This document shows, piece after piece, positions 24,369-33,468 of a stretch of 64,000 bases of DNA. Location: positions 188,687-252,686 of the forward strand of contig JAJEIO010000048.1 in assembly GCA_022827835.1 (NCBI GenBank), written 5' to 3'. Made by a program: the position numbers and the translations under genes. Under the pieces are notes generated by a model. It saw only the letters and a program-made list of their open reading frames with translations. It was not told the origin of the DNA and did no database searches. This DNA is from Candidatus Latescibacterota bacterium. Lineage in GTDB: Bacteria > Latescibacterota > UBA2968 > UBA8231. The stretch's first letter is position 1, and the number at the start of each line of letters is the position of its first letter.

Positions 24369-25886
24369 TCAGAAGGCCAGTAGCATCGGTCCCATGCGCT
24401 CCAGCAAGAGAGCCCGATAGCGCTCGGCTTTGGCCACTTGTAGCCGTTCAAGCGGGTTGTAGTCGTCGGTGATGAGTTCGCCCTCGGTGGGCATGGGATG
24501 TTCGTGTGCCGCGAGCCACGCGGTCTCATCCGTAAGGGAAATCGGCTGCCGCGAAGCCAAGAACACAAAGTCGTTAAATGTTTCGCCCGGTAGCGAGACG
24601 AGGGCTAGCCGGTGCGGATAAACCTCGCCCAGCGTCCGGTACACGGCCGCCGCGGCATCGGCTTCTGGCCCCTCGGTGAAGCCGACGAAATTCAAGGCTA
24701 AGAGGCCGTCGTCTTTGAGGAGCCTGTCGAGGTCGCGGAGCATTTCGACGCTCAGCAGGTGGCTGGGTACAGACCCGCCGGTGAAACAGTCGTGGACGAT
24801 GAAGTCGTATTGCTGGTCCAAGCGGCGGATTTCGTAGCGGGCATCGCCGACCAGCAGCGCGCCTGATGGCTCGTAGAGAAAGTATTGCTGCGCCGCTTTG
24901 GCCACCTCTGGGTCCAACTCTAAAGCGTCGGTGTCGATGTCTTGGGCCGCAAAGGCCATGGCAATGTAGCCCCCGCCGAGACCAATCAGCAGTGCGTTGC
25001 GACCCTCCGGATGCAAGTGGGGCAGGTTGGCGATGATTTTTTGGTAGCTGAGCACCGGCCCGCGCGTGTCGAGCCGCAACGCGCTGATAACCGAAGCGTC
25101 CGACAGCATCCACCGCACTCGCCGGGCGCGGTCATCGACGACCCGCACCCAGCCGTAGTGGCTTTCGGCTTGGTGGACTAGGCGATAATCTCCGTGTTCG
25201 GTCGGACCTAGGTTGGGCTGTAGCCAGAGTCCTGCGCCGGTGGCAATCGCCGCGGCTGCGACCGGGCCTAGCGTCGCCTGGCCCCACCGTCGCTCGTACA
25301 GTGCTACGATGATTGCCAACAGGATCAAGGCCGCGCTGACTGCGTAGAGAATCACCCGCGACCCAAGGGCCGGCAGTAGGAAAAAGCCCAGCAGCAAGGT
25401 ACCCACCACGCTGCCGACCGTGCTGACCGCAAAGACCGAGCCGGCTGCCATGCCCACGCCTGCCCGCCGCCGCGCCGCCAGTGCGATCACCTGCGGCCCC
25501 ACCATCCCGAGGCAGGTCAGCGGTAGGGAAAAAAGCAGCAAGGCACTAGTAAAAGCCCCAGCGCGCAGCCCCAGGTCGTTGGTCCACAGCAAGATCGGGC
25601 GGCTTACGAGCGGAATCACAGCCGTTGTCAGCCCGGCGAGTGCGATGGCGTAGGAAAGCCGGAAGCGCGTCTGTTTGTCGGCGACCACGCCGCCGAGGTA
25701 ATAGCCCAGCGACAAGGCGATCAAAGCGACGGATATGAGTGACGACCACACGTAGAGACTGACCCCGTAGAAGGGGCCGATGATGCGCGTGCCCAACAGC
25801 TCTAGCATCATCACCGCCGCCCCGGAGATGGTTACGGTGCCGTAGAGCAGCAAGCGATTTTGGTGATTTAGCTGTTCTTCACTCAC
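24369..25886 (-). CDS. Membrane-fused spermidine-synthase-like protein
   Basis: 505 residues. The N-terminal half carries about seven transmembrane helices ('VTISGAAVMMLELLGTRIIG', GAFTSALLLFSLPLTCLGMV, 'SVVGTLLLGFFLLPALG'). The C-terminal half is a Rossmann methyltransferase-like domain with NALLIGLGGGYIAMAFAA (nucleotide loop) and DALELDPEVAKAA. In place of the canonical spermidine synthase DxTDP motif it has VHDCFTGGSVPSHLLSVEML, so aminopropyl transfer is doubtful. The GTG start (25886) overlaps the end of the TPR gene by 8 bases, implying coupling. It closes the envelope gene set 24369-39792. Confidence 0.75.
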   Translation of the reverse strand: MSEEQLNHQNRLLLYGTVTISGAAVMMLELLGTRIIGPFYGVSLYVWSSLISVALIALSLGYYLGGVVADKQTRFRLSYAIALAGLTTAVIPLVSRPILLWTNDLGLRAGAFTSALLLFSLPLTCLGMVGPQVIALAARRRAGVGMAAGSVFAVSTVGSVVGTLLLGFFLLPALGSRVILYAVSAALILLAIIVALYERRWGQATLGPVAAAAIATGAGLWLQPNLGPTEHGDYRLVHQAESHYGWVRVVDDRARRVRWMLSDASVISALRLDTRGPVLSYQKIIANLPHLHPEGRNALLIGLGGGYIAMAFAAQDIDTDALELDPEVAKAAQQYFLYEPSGALLVGDARYEIRRLDQQYDFIVHDCFTGGSVPSHLLSVEMLRDLDRLLKDDGLLALNFVGFTEGPEADAAAAVYRTLGEVYPHRLALVSLPGETFNDFVFLASRQPISLTDETAWLAAHEHPMPTEGELITDDYNPLERLQVAKAERYRALLLERMGPMLLAF

Positions 25887-27237
25887 TAGGTTCTTTTTTC
25901 TGAGCGGCCTGTACAAGCTGATTGTAGATCTTCATCTCAGCGGCGGCCCGCGCATCCAGCCCTTGGCTTTTGTAAAGACGGGCAAGATTGAAGCGAGTAT
26001 CGGCGTTGTCTGGTGCTAGCTTGAGCGCCTTGGCAAAAGCTTGGACGGCCTGCTGCAAATCGCCGTTCATCATATAAGCCGAGCCCAGATTGTTAAAGCC
26101 TTGGGCATAGCGCGGATTGAGCGCCAGCACGATCTCGTAGTGGTGGATCGCTTCGTCAATGCGTCCCTGCCGCAGTAGAACATTGGCCAAGTTGTTGCGG
26201 GCACTGAGATCTTGGTCGTTGATGCGCAATGCCGCGGCGTACTCAACGCCCGCCTCGGCGTAGCGACCAAGACCTCCGTAGAGCACGCCTAGGTTGTAGT
26301 GCGCGTTGGCGTCGTCGGGGTAGAGGTTGAGGATATAGCGAAAACGCTCGATATCGGCGCTGACGGGTTGGATGCGTTTGAACATGGCCAAGAGCTTCTC
26401 GCCCCGGTCTTGGTCTCCTCGCCGCAACAAGAGCGTGCCGAGTCGGTGGTAGGCTTCTCCTTCAAAGGGATCAAGGACAATGGCTTGCTTAAAGAGGCGC
26501 TCGGCTTCGTCTAAGCGGCCTTGCTGCATGCGGACTTGGCCAAGCCCAGTATAGGGCGGGGCGTAGTTTGGGTCTAGGCTGATCATGCGCGCGAAGTTAG
26601 CCGCAGCCTCCTCGAATAGGCCCTGCTTGCCTTGGATTTGCCCCAGCCGGAAATAAGCGTCGCCATAGGTGGTGTCTAGCTCAGTGGTGCGGGCAAATGC
26701 GCGGCTGGCCTCGTCGTAGTGCGCCTGCCGCTCATAAACCACGCCCAAATTGTAGTGAATGGCCGCGTCGTCGGAGTGTTGGAGAGCTTGCTGAAGGGCC
26801 TCTATGGCTTCGCTATAGTGCCCGTCGTCGGCGTAGGCTATGGCGAGTTTGCGGTAGAAGTCGCTCCGCTCGGCAGTAGCGTGCAGGCCCTCTTGATAGA
26901 TGATTGCAGCATCGGCGTTGCGTCGCTGCCGGATGTAGATGTCGCCCAAAAGGAGATAGGCATCGGCGTGGTCGGGGGCTAGCTGTACGGCCTGTTCGGC
27001 CAGTTGCGCCGCCTGCGCTAGATGGCCTTGAACCAGATTGAGGTGGGCCAAGAGCAAGAGAGCTTCAAGGTGCTGGCTATTGGCTGCGAGAATCTGGTTA
27101 CACGCGGCGACTGCATCGGCGTATTTGCCCTCTGTCGCCAGACGCTTGGCTGCTGCTAAGTGGTCGTCGGCACCGTCGCAAGCGCAAAGCAATACGCAGG
27201 CGAGAAAACCTAGTACCCTATAGCTGAGCCGCGTCAT
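25879..27237 (-). CDS. TPR-repeat lipoprotein
   Basis: 452 residues. A short signal peptide ends in a lipobox-like LCAC (LGFLACVLLCACDG). From about residue 25 it is almost wholly tetratricopeptide repeats of 34 residues, perhaps eleven, e.g. AIHYNLGVVYERQAHYDEA, 'YGDAYFRLGQIQGKQGLFEE' and 'AQGFNNLGSAYMMNGDLQQA'. TPR lipoproteins anchored in the envelope scaffold outer-membrane or secretion complexes. ATG 27237 is chosen because it starts the signal sequence; it overlaps the end of the parvulin gene by 20 bases, so translation is coupled. Confidence 0.85.
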   Translation of the reverse strand: MTRLSYRVLGFLACVLLCACDGADDHLAAAKRLATEGKYADAVAACNQILAANSQHLEALLLLAHLNLVQGHLAQAAQLAEQAVQLAPDHADAYLLLGDIYIRQRRNADAAIIYQEGLHATAERSDFYRKLAIAYADDGHYSEAIEALQQALQHSDDAAIHYNLGVVYERQAHYDEASRAFARTTELDTTYGDAYFRLGQIQGKQGLFEEAAANFARMISLDPNYAPPYTGLGQVRMQQGRLDEAERLFKQAIVLDPFEGEAYHRLGTLLLRRGDQDRGEKLLAMFKRIQPVSADIERFRYILNLYPDDANAHYNLGVLYGGLGRYAEAGVEYAAALRINDQDLSARNNLANVLLRQGRIDEAIHHYEIVLALNPRYAQGFNNLGSAYMMNGDLQQAVQAFAKALKLAPDNADTRFNLARLYKSQGLDARAAAEMKIYNQLVQAAQKKEPSE

Positions 27238-28888
27238 ACATGGTCGCCAAGTGATCCTCGTAGATGGAGATTTGTGCGGCATGCTTTTCCCGCAGGCGGT
27301 CAATCAGTTCGTTATAGAGGCGATTTTCCTCCCCTTTGGTCCACCAGTAGCGAACTTGTTTGACCACCTCGTCGTATGGCTTAGGCTTTTCGGGGGTCTT
27401 TTCCAGCACTTTAAACAGCGAGAAACCACCTTGGCGGTGCGGGGTCGCAGTGATAGCCACCGGACCAGTGAGCACGCCAACCTCTGCGGTTAGGGCCTCT
27501 GTCAACAACTCGCCGAAAACCACCCGCTCGAAGGAGTGGATGTGGAAGCGGCCCTCGTCGCTGCCTTGGCGAATGCTGTGACTTGCAGCCAAGGCAGCCA
27601 TGTCTTCACCCGCTCGAATGCGTGCCGCTAGCGCCTCCGCCTCTTCTTGGGTGGCAACTAGGATCTCCTGCACGGTCACTTCTCGATCTTCCATGAAACG
27701 ATGCAGATTGGCCTCGTAGTAGCGTCGAAGCACATCTTCGCTCAGATCGACGTGCTCTTCCACGTCGCGGCCGCGCAGCTCTTCGATGAGCATCGCCCGT
27801 TTTTTGATCCGCAGCCAGTCGGATATCGCTGGCTCCTGCGCCAAGCTGCGGCGTTCGATTGCCACGGGAAAGAGCACCTCGGGCACCAGATAGAGCCGAA
27901 CGAACTCATCAATACCGCTACTGTCAGTGCCCACTGAGGCGACCCGACGCACTTTCGGGTAGAGCGCTAGGAAGTCAGCTAGCGTTATCTGGCCACCGTC
28001 GTAGCGTCCCAGAGTGCCCTCTGCGTCGATAGCCTCCACATTGTCTTGGGCGACGATGGCGGCTAACTCGGAGATACTATGGGAATCTAGTTCGACATTG
28101 TATTCCCGCATCAACTCGGCAATGAGCGCTCGCCGACGTTCGCCGAAGGCGGCCATTAGTGTCCCTTGGGAAAAAATCAAGTAATAGCTGGCTGGCGCGG
28201 GACGTTCGTCCAACACCTTATAGATGTCGTAACCAGCTTCGACCTTCAGCGGTTCGCTAATCTCGCCTTTAGCGAGCTCGAAGAGCACATCCGCCACATC
28301 GAGAGAAACCCCGAACTCTTCGATACTATTTCGTCCAACGTAGGAATTCAACGCCCCTTGGAGATTTCCTTGCTGCTGGTGGGTCAGGGGTTGGTCGGAC
28401 AGCTCCTCAAACGGGGTCCCACTCTCTAGGGCACGCAGGACTTGGGCGGCCTCGTCGGCGGTACTCGAGCGGATGCGGGCGAGTTTTAGGAGCCGGTTCC
28501 ACTTGCTCTCGCCCCACTGCCGCTTTATTTCCTCTTGCGGCAGGTCGATTTTGTCTTGGATTTCCAGCTTGACGAATTCTTGGAAGAGCTTTTCTCTTTG
28601 CGCCTGTTCCCATTGCTCTATAAAATCTGGGTCGCTATCGATCTGCCTCTTCCGCGCCTCTAGCAACAGGAGCTCCATGTCGATCATTGATTGGAGATAT
28701 TCGTCGAATGCAGCGACGCCCTCCCGCTCGGAGAGCAGCAGGGGGGGCATGTTGCTTTTGAAGTGCTGTAAATTTTCGAAGGTAATAGCGACTTCGCCCA
28801 CGCGGGCTACGACGTTTTTGTCGCTTTGGGGGGAACTACAGGCAGCGATAATGACCAGAGACAAACAACCGATCGCACGCACCGCCAT
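27218..28888 (-). CDS. Parvulin/SurA-like peptidyl-prolyl isomerase lipoprotein
   Basis: 556 residues. The signal sequence MAVRAIGCLSLVIIAACSS has an IIAAC lipobox, so it is lipid-anchored. A SurA/PrsA-like N-terminal chaperone region (about 25-300) is followed by a parvulin PPIase domain (about 390-500) with VTVQEILVATQEEAEALAAR, ALAASHSIRQGSDEGRFH and VGVLTGPVAITATPHRQGGF. Such proteins help fold secreted or outer-membrane proteins in the periplasm. It lies 1 base after the upstream lipoprotein stop. A paralogue of similar design is at 59285 in the second copy of the gene set. Confidence 0.85.
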   Translation of the reverse strand: MAVRAIGCLSLVIIAACSSPQSDKNVVARVGEVAITFENLQHFKSNMPPLLLSEREGVAAFDEYLQSMIDMELLLLEARKRQIDSDPDFIEQWEQAQREKLFQEFVKLEIQDKIDLPQEEIKRQWGESKWNRLLKLARIRSSTADEAAQVLRALESGTPFEELSDQPLTHQQQGNLQGALNSYVGRNSIEEFGVSLDVADVLFELAKGEISEPLKVEAGYDIYKVLDERPAPASYYLIFSQGTLMAAFGERRRALIAELMREYNVELDSHSISELAAIVAQDNVEAIDAEGTLGRYDGGQITLADFLALYPKVRRVASVGTDSSGIDEFVRLYLVPEVLFPVAIERRSLAQEPAISDWLRIKKRAMLIEELRGRDVEEHVDLSEDVLRRYYEANLHRFMEDREVTVQEILVATQEEAEALAARIRAGEDMAALAASHSIRQGSDEGRFHIHSFERVVFGELLTEALTAEVGVLTGPVAITATPHRQGGFSLFKVLEKTPEKPKPYDEVVKQVRYWWTKGEENRLYNELIDRLREKHAAQISIYEDHLATMYDAAQL

Positions 28889-28889
28889 T

Positions 28890-29645
28890 TCAGCTCTTAT
28901 TTTCGCGTGGGGTGCGGGCGTAGTACACTTCGCGCTGGAAGTCGTAGGGGATATCGACGCTTTCCACAGGAGCGTCGCGGAAGTCGAATCTCAGCACCAT
29001 TTCGCGCACCCACAGCGTAAATTCCTCGACGTCGCGGTCGAGCGGGGGAAAGACCAAATACCCTTCTTTCTCTTGGCCGCTGAAGATCATGTCGTCGGTA
29101 AACAGAGTGCGCTGCAAGAGATCGCGCCGCGCCTTAAAGCCCTTGCGCGCATTGCCGCCGTAGGCTTGGGCATAGGGCCAATAGTACTCGGTCAGAGCGA
29201 GGAGACTAAGTGCCTTATAGCGCCGCCCATTGGGGGCGATCAATTCGATGTTGGCCGGATTTAGGCGGACTTTGGGATAGGCATAGTTTTTGACTTTGAC
29301 TAAAAAAACGGTAAACCGCGTCGGTGCCTGCTCTTCGCCGGGCGGCGTCCAATCGCCATAGGTGTAGGGATTGGTCGCCACGGCGTAGGGATTGGGCAGG
29401 GTAAAACCCTCAGGGGCTTCTGAGACGCCGGCGAATTGCCGGTTTAGGGCCTCGGCCGACATGGGCAACATCGCTACCTCTAGACGATCTTTGACGAAAG
29501 TGATGCTGTGATCGTCTCCGACTAAGTAGTTGTCATCCGCGATTTCCGTGGGCACCACCGGACCGGTAAAATGCCGATACCCAAACTTCAAGCCGCATCC
29601 GGCGAGCGCGATTAGCAATAGGAGCAAGCTACCCAATGTCTTCAT
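28890..29645 (-). CDS. Small envelope lipoprotein, copy 1 (unknown function)
   Basis: 251 residues. LLLLLIALAGCG gives a clear lipobox, so it is lipid-anchored. The rest is beta-rich with no named domain: DHSITFVKDRLEVAMLPM, 'VKVKNYAYPKVRLNPANIEL', MIFSGQEKEGYLVFPPLDRD and 'MVLRFDFRDAPVESVDIPY'. It is paralogous to the 254-residue lipoprotein at 58497, sharing the order VTFVxxRLEV, PxxYGxW, VKNYxYPKV, ANGRRYxxxS, FSGQExEGY and RxxFRxxPxExxD. A GAGGA ribosome binding site precedes the ATG. It is followed 1 base later by the parvulin gene, so the two products probably work together. Confidence 0.75.
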   Translation of the reverse strand: MKTLGSLLLLLIALAGCGLKFGYRHFTGPVVPTEIADDNYLVGDDHSITFVKDRLEVAMLPMSAEALNRQFAGVSEAPEGFTLPNPYAVATNPYTYGDWTPPGEEQAPTRFTVFLVKVKNYAYPKVRLNPANIELIAPNGRRYKALSLLALTEYYWPYAQAYGGNARKGFKARRDLLQRTLFTDDMIFSGQEKEGYLVFPPLDRDVEEFTLWVREMVLRFDFRDAPVESVDIPYDFQREVYYARTPRENKS

Positions 29646-29680
29646 GGCGATCCTCGCTTCTTTGTTGGCTAATACAAGAC

Positions 29681-29704
29681 GAGGAGGGGCAATCGCCCCT
29701 CCTC
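29681..29704 (-). terminator. Rho-independent terminator after the CBM9-like gene
   Basis: A perfect ten-base-pair stem GAGGAGGGGC / GCCCCTCCTC with a four-base AATC loop. Read on the minus strand it is followed by GTCTTGTATT, moderately T-rich. It lies between the stop of the CBM9-like gene (29739) and the small lipoprotein (29645), and may separate or weaken transcription between them. Confidence 0.6.
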
Positions 29705-29738
29705 TCTTTGCTAGACGGCTGATGCAATACAGCCTTGT

Positions 29739-30665
29739 TTAGTCGAGTTGGCTATCCAAATGGCTCTTGACTCGCCCCCAACTTGTGGCTTCGACGGCCG
29801 TGCCTTCCTCGGGTTCGTCGGCCTCTAGCAAGATGTAGTCGAGCATCTGGTCGCCCTTCTGGTCCTGACCCGTGGAGCCGCCCAGCGGATAAAGCTGGTG
29901 CTTGGCACCGGTCTCGCCGCCGTCGCCATCGAGCGGACGCACGCCGATGTGGGTCACTTGGTCATTTTCGAATATGTGCCGAACCGCCTCGTCTTGAGTT
30001 ACACCGTGGATGTCCCAAAAGGCGTTGCGGAACTCAAAGGTGTACGAGACGTTGGTCGAGAAATGCTCGGCATCCGGCGGATTGACGGTCCAGGCGATCT
30101 CGAAAATGTCGCCAGTCGCCTGTCCCTCAAACATATCGGAGCTCCAGCCAATCGGCGGTAGGTCGATGTATTCGAGCAGGCTGTTGTACGCCACAGGCTG
30201 GCCCGGCAGCGGCTTGATGCGCAGGTGATAGCGCTGAGCGTTGAGAACCTGATCGACGTTTTCGCCCAAGAAGTCGCCACCCGAGTGATCCGGATCGAAG
30301 GTGATCTGGATGCAGTCGTCGTTCCACCAGCGCTTCTGGTCTTCTTCGAGCAGACGCAGTGTATCGTCTTGGACGCGGATGAAGAAGTAGAAGCGGTTGT
30401 CCGGCGGCGTGCTCCACGCCATCAGAATGCTGACGTCGTAGTCTTCTTTTGCGATGGTCTCGCCCCCGGCGGTGAACATGCCCTCGGTCGTGAGGATAAA
30501 CTCCTCGTCCAGCCAGCCCCAATCGTCTTCGAGGCCGTCGATGGTCATGGCGCTGGGATTGGGCACGCCTGGGATGAAATATTCAGCGCCGACGTGCGCA
30601 TTAGCCGGGCTGACTAAGGCGAACGCTGCGGCGCAAACGACAAAAAGAAAAAGGATTTTTTTCAT
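29739..30665 (-). CDS. Secreted CBM9/DOMON-like beta-sandwich protein
   Basis: 308 residues. A standard signal peptide (MKKILFLFVVCAAAFALVSPANA) is followed by a beta-sandwich like carbohydrate-binding module family 9: MTIDGLEDDWGWLDEEF near the start, NRFYFFIRVQDDTLRL, RWWNDDCIQITFDPDHSGGD and a GDIFEIAWTVNPPD strand. CBM9-type modules usually bind reducing ends of polysaccharides, or act as partners of secreted glycoside hydrolases. GGAGG six bases before ATG. It has its own promoter-like sequence and a downstream terminator. Close to the large 877-residue protein and the discoidin-like proteins, it probably serves the same surface. Confidence 0.8.
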   Translation of the reverse strand: MKKILFLFVVCAAAFALVSPANAHVGAEYFIPGVPNPSAMTIDGLEDDWGWLDEEFILTTEGMFTAGGETIAKEDYDVSILMAWSTPPDNRFYFFIRVQDDTLRLLEEDQKRWWNDDCIQITFDPDHSGGDFLGENVDQVLNAQRYHLRIKPLPGQPVAYNSLLEYIDLPPIGWSSDMFEGQATGDIFEIAWTVNPPDAEHFSTNVSYTFEFRNAFWDIHGVTQDEAVRHIFENDQVTHIGVRPLDGDGGETGAKHQLYPLGGSTGQDQKGDQMLDYILLEADEPEEGTAVEATSWGRVKSHLDSQLD

Positions 30666-30724
30666 ACGTTCCCTCCGTGGGAGTAGTGGTAAGGCTATGG
30701 ACGATTCATCCTTTAAGACGCCCT

Positions 30725-30753
30725 ATATTAAATCTTTTAGGGGTGCTTAGCAA
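30725..30753 (-). promoter_or_regulatory. Possible promoter of the CBM9-like gene
   Basis: On the minus strand TTGCTA (30748-30753) and TAATAT (30725-30730) are 17 bases apart, in a stretch more AT-rich than its surroundings. The leader would be about 55 bases. Both hexamers match the consensus at four of six positions. Confidence 0.35.
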
Positions 30754-30776
30754 GTTCAATTTTTCGCCGTTTCCGC

Positions 30777-33410
30777 TTACTCTTGCCCAGTGCTGGCGAA
30801 AACGCGAATGAACCCAAGCGAGGTGTTGCGCTGCTCGGCCTCGAAGTTTTGCTCCTCTAGCTGAAGGCCTGCATTTAAGGTCAGTTGGTAGCCCAAATAG
30901 GCCGAAGTATTCGAGAACAGAATCGAATAGACGCGGCTGGTAAAATCCTCGACATAACCGACTTGTAGCTCGGCCGGCCGGTCTTGCAAGTTCTCAAACC
31001 AACTGAACTCTAGACCGAGCGCGATCCAAGTCTGTTCGAGGATCGCATAGCGCGAAATCAAGAACAGGGTTTCCTCTAACTCGCGGATATTGGCCTGTGA
31101 CGGATCGGTAGGAGTCTCGCGCCTGAAGGTACTCTTCCACTTGGGCCAGATGGTCAGGTCTGAGCCAATGGGAATGGTGTAGTCGGCTTTGGTTATCAGC
31201 CCGAAAAACGAACGGTCGCGCTTGTCGGCCTGCTCACCGCGCTGGTTGAAAAGCTCGTGTTTGACCTTGGCGGTCGCCCTGAAGTTGCGGATGCGGTTGT
31301 AGTTTGCCTGCAAATAAACGCTGTTGACGAAAGTGTCTTGGTTGTCGAGTGGATCGGTAAAGTCCGTCCGGCCCGTTGGATCGACCCACCGCAAGCGGTC
31401 TTCCGGGATGTTGTCCACCACGAATTTCGCGTGCTCAAAGAGCGCGACCCGCAGGCCCGGGAAGTTCCAACGCACAGTGAACAAACCGTAGTTGGCTTTG
31501 CTCTTGCGCGCTGAGCTTAGCTGGCGCTCGCTCAAGCGGCCAAGGGTTAGCTGCGCGTCCTCGCTGAGCATCATGCCGCCGTAGGCGTTGTAGCCACGGT
31601 GATCGCGGTCGTAGGGATAGTCGGGCTGGCGATCGTCTTCAAATCGGTCGATCAAGGTGTTGTTGTTCATGTCCATGCCGAAGAGGAAGGCCGGAGGATC
31701 GACCTCATAGCGCAGAAAAGGCTCGTCGTAGTCGGGCCGCGAGTTGCGGTTTTGATTGAAGTCGGAGACGAAGTCGTTGTTCTCGTCTAGCCCGGGGAAC
31801 ACCGCTAGGTCGGCACCCACCGAGCCACCTGACGCACCCACTCCAGTGCCGAATTGACCAGCCCGCTGCCAGTCGGCAAAGCGGTCTTGGTCGTCATTGT
31901 CATCAACGAACTCGAAGAGGTGGAAAATTTCGCTGCTGTAATCGATGCCGCCCAGCGAGTTGGCCATGAACGCGGTCGTGCTGTAATCGGGGTCCATGGT
32001 GAACATTTCGCCGTAGGCAAACCACGGATAGGAGGTGTAAGACGCGGTGAGATAACCGGCCTCTCCCTTGTCTTCGGCGAGGGTATGTTGCTCTAGGTTT
32101 TGGTTGGGGAAGCGCCGGAAGCGTCGGTTGCGCACGAACTCGGCGCGCAAGTCTAGGCCGCCGAGGCTCAGAATCTCGAAATCTACCCCGATTACATCGC
32201 TGCCGGTGGGCAGCCCGTACTCAAAGCGCAAAAACTGTTGGTTCGACCCGTCGGATATTTCGCCTTCGGCTTGGGCCACGGGCAAAAAGACGGGGTCGCC
32301 CAAGCGATCGGTCTGCACGTTGGACGTGACGGCCACTCGGTAGTCGTTGGCCAGAATCAACTCGAACTCGATTTTGCTCGCCTCCTGATAGGTCGGCACT
32401 TTTTCGGTGGGCCGAAAGCTGTTGCGGATGTCGTAGATCAGTTCGATGTTGTCCACGCCCCTGGCCTCTAAGCTGCCGCCGGTGCGGATCCCGCCGCGGA
32501 CGATCGGGGTAATTTCTGGGTGAATCTCGCCGTCGATCAGCACTCGGTCGAAAAACAGTAGCGCGCCATTGTCGCTCGACTCGGGCGAATCGTCTGAGAT
32601 GAGGATCGTCACGGTTTCGACGCTGCCCGTGTTCTGCGGCGTGGTCAAGACGCCCTTGAGCGAATTGTCCCCCATGTCGAGGGTGCTGCGCGCGTTGTGG
32701 GCGCTGACCCACGTCGCCCCCACCTTGGCAAAGTCGCCTACTTGGGCCACACCCCGGCCACCGAGTAGGCGGGTGGAATTTTCCACGAGAGCAGCGGCCT
32801 CAGACTGGGTTCCAGCCGGGTTGGCTGGTGAGCTGATGCGCGAGCCGAGGAACGTGAATGCGTACTTGTCGGAGAGGAAGTCCCACTGGATGCCGTTAAA
32901 GGTCGGCTTGGAGAAAGTCAGTGGGGTTAGGGTGGTGCGAATGGCGTCGCCTACTGTCAGCGCGGTGTGGAACTGGCCTTTGTGAGCAGACGAGATCACC
33001 ACGCGGTCGAACCAACTGCTGTAGCGCGGGCTTTTGAAGATGCCACTGCCCTGGCGCAGGGGGTTGTTCTCGGTCCAGTCGTAGATCGTCCAGCCGCGGG
33101 CGATGTAGTTGCCGAAGGCATCGTAGTGGCGGTTGCCCTCTAGCTGTATATCGACGTAGCGCTCGTATTCGTCGCGGGCGTAGTTGCTGTACTCCCAGCC
33201 CCGCCAGCCGTATTCGTAGAAGAGATTTTGCGGCAGGTAGAACTTGCGGCGGTTGGGCGCTAGGGCACCGGGATGGATTCGCACTCCGTAAATCCCTGGC
33301 TCGGCTATGGGTCGATAGCCCGTAGTTAGCTGAGCTAGAACGCTACTCCAGTCTAGCGCCAGCAACGCAAGTGCTGCACACAATACCGATCGGATGCGAG
33401 ACAAATACAT
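30777..33410 (-). CDS. Large secreted envelope protein with Asp/Asn-rich repeats, copy 1
   Basis: 877 residues; start ATG 33410 with GGAGGGG six bases upstream. A signal peptide (RIRSVLCAALALLALDWSSVLA) is followed by a long beta-rich region with many aromatic residues alternating in a beta-barrel-like pattern in the last 250 residues. In the middle (about 500-600) is an acidic calcium-binding-type block: DDNDDQDRFADW, FPGLDENNDFVSDFN, PDYDEPFLRY and FLFGMDMNNNTLIDRFEDD. It is strongly paralogous to the 871-residue protein at 60580. Family function is unknown to me. By size, signal and barrel-like C-terminus it may be an outer-membrane or surface protein; that is inference. Neighbours are FlgD-tailed secreted proteins upstream and the CBM9-like gene downstream. 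Confidence 0.75.
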   Translation of the reverse strand: MYLSRIRSVLCAALALLALDWSSVLAQLTTGYRPIAEPGIYGVRIHPGALAPNRRKFYLPQNLFYEYGWRGWEYSNYARDEYERYVDIQLEGNRHYDAFGNYIARGWTIYDWTENNPLRQGSGIFKSPRYSSWFDRVVISSAHKGQFHTALTVGDAIRTTLTPLTFSKPTFNGIQWDFLSDKYAFTFLGSRISSPANPAGTQSEAAALVENSTRLLGGRGVAQVGDFAKVGATWVSAHNARSTLDMGDNSLKGVLTTPQNTGSVETVTILISDDSPESSDNGALLFFDRVLIDGEIHPEITPIVRGGIRTGGSLEARGVDNIELIYDIRNSFRPTEKVPTYQEASKIEFELILANDYRVAVTSNVQTDRLGDPVFLPVAQAEGEISDGSNQQFLRFEYGLPTGSDVIGVDFEILSLGGLDLRAEFVRNRRFRRFPNQNLEQHTLAEDKGEAGYLTASYTSYPWFAYGEMFTMDPDYSTTAFMANSLGGIDYSSEIFHLFEFVDDNDDQDRFADWQRAGQFGTGVGASGGSVGADLAVFPGLDENNDFVSDFNQNRNSRPDYDEPFLRYEVDPPAFLFGMDMNNNTLIDRFEDDRQPDYPYDRDHRGYNAYGGMMLSEDAQLTLGRLSERQLSSARKSKANYGLFTVRWNFPGLRVALFEHAKFVVDNIPEDRLRWVDPTGRTDFTDPLDNQDTFVNSVYLQANYNRIRNFRATAKVKHELFNQRGEQADKRDRSFFGLITKADYTIPIGSDLTIWPKWKSTFRRETPTDPSQANIRELEETLFLISRYAILEQTWIALGLEFSWFENLQDRPAELQVGYVEDFTSRVYSILFSNTSAYLGYQLTLNAGLQLEEQNFEAEQRNTSLGFIRVFASTGQE

Positions 33411-33468
33411 GAGATACCCCTCCCTCAAGAGGCTTTGCCGAATGGGCTAGGAGCTAGCGGCAATTTAG

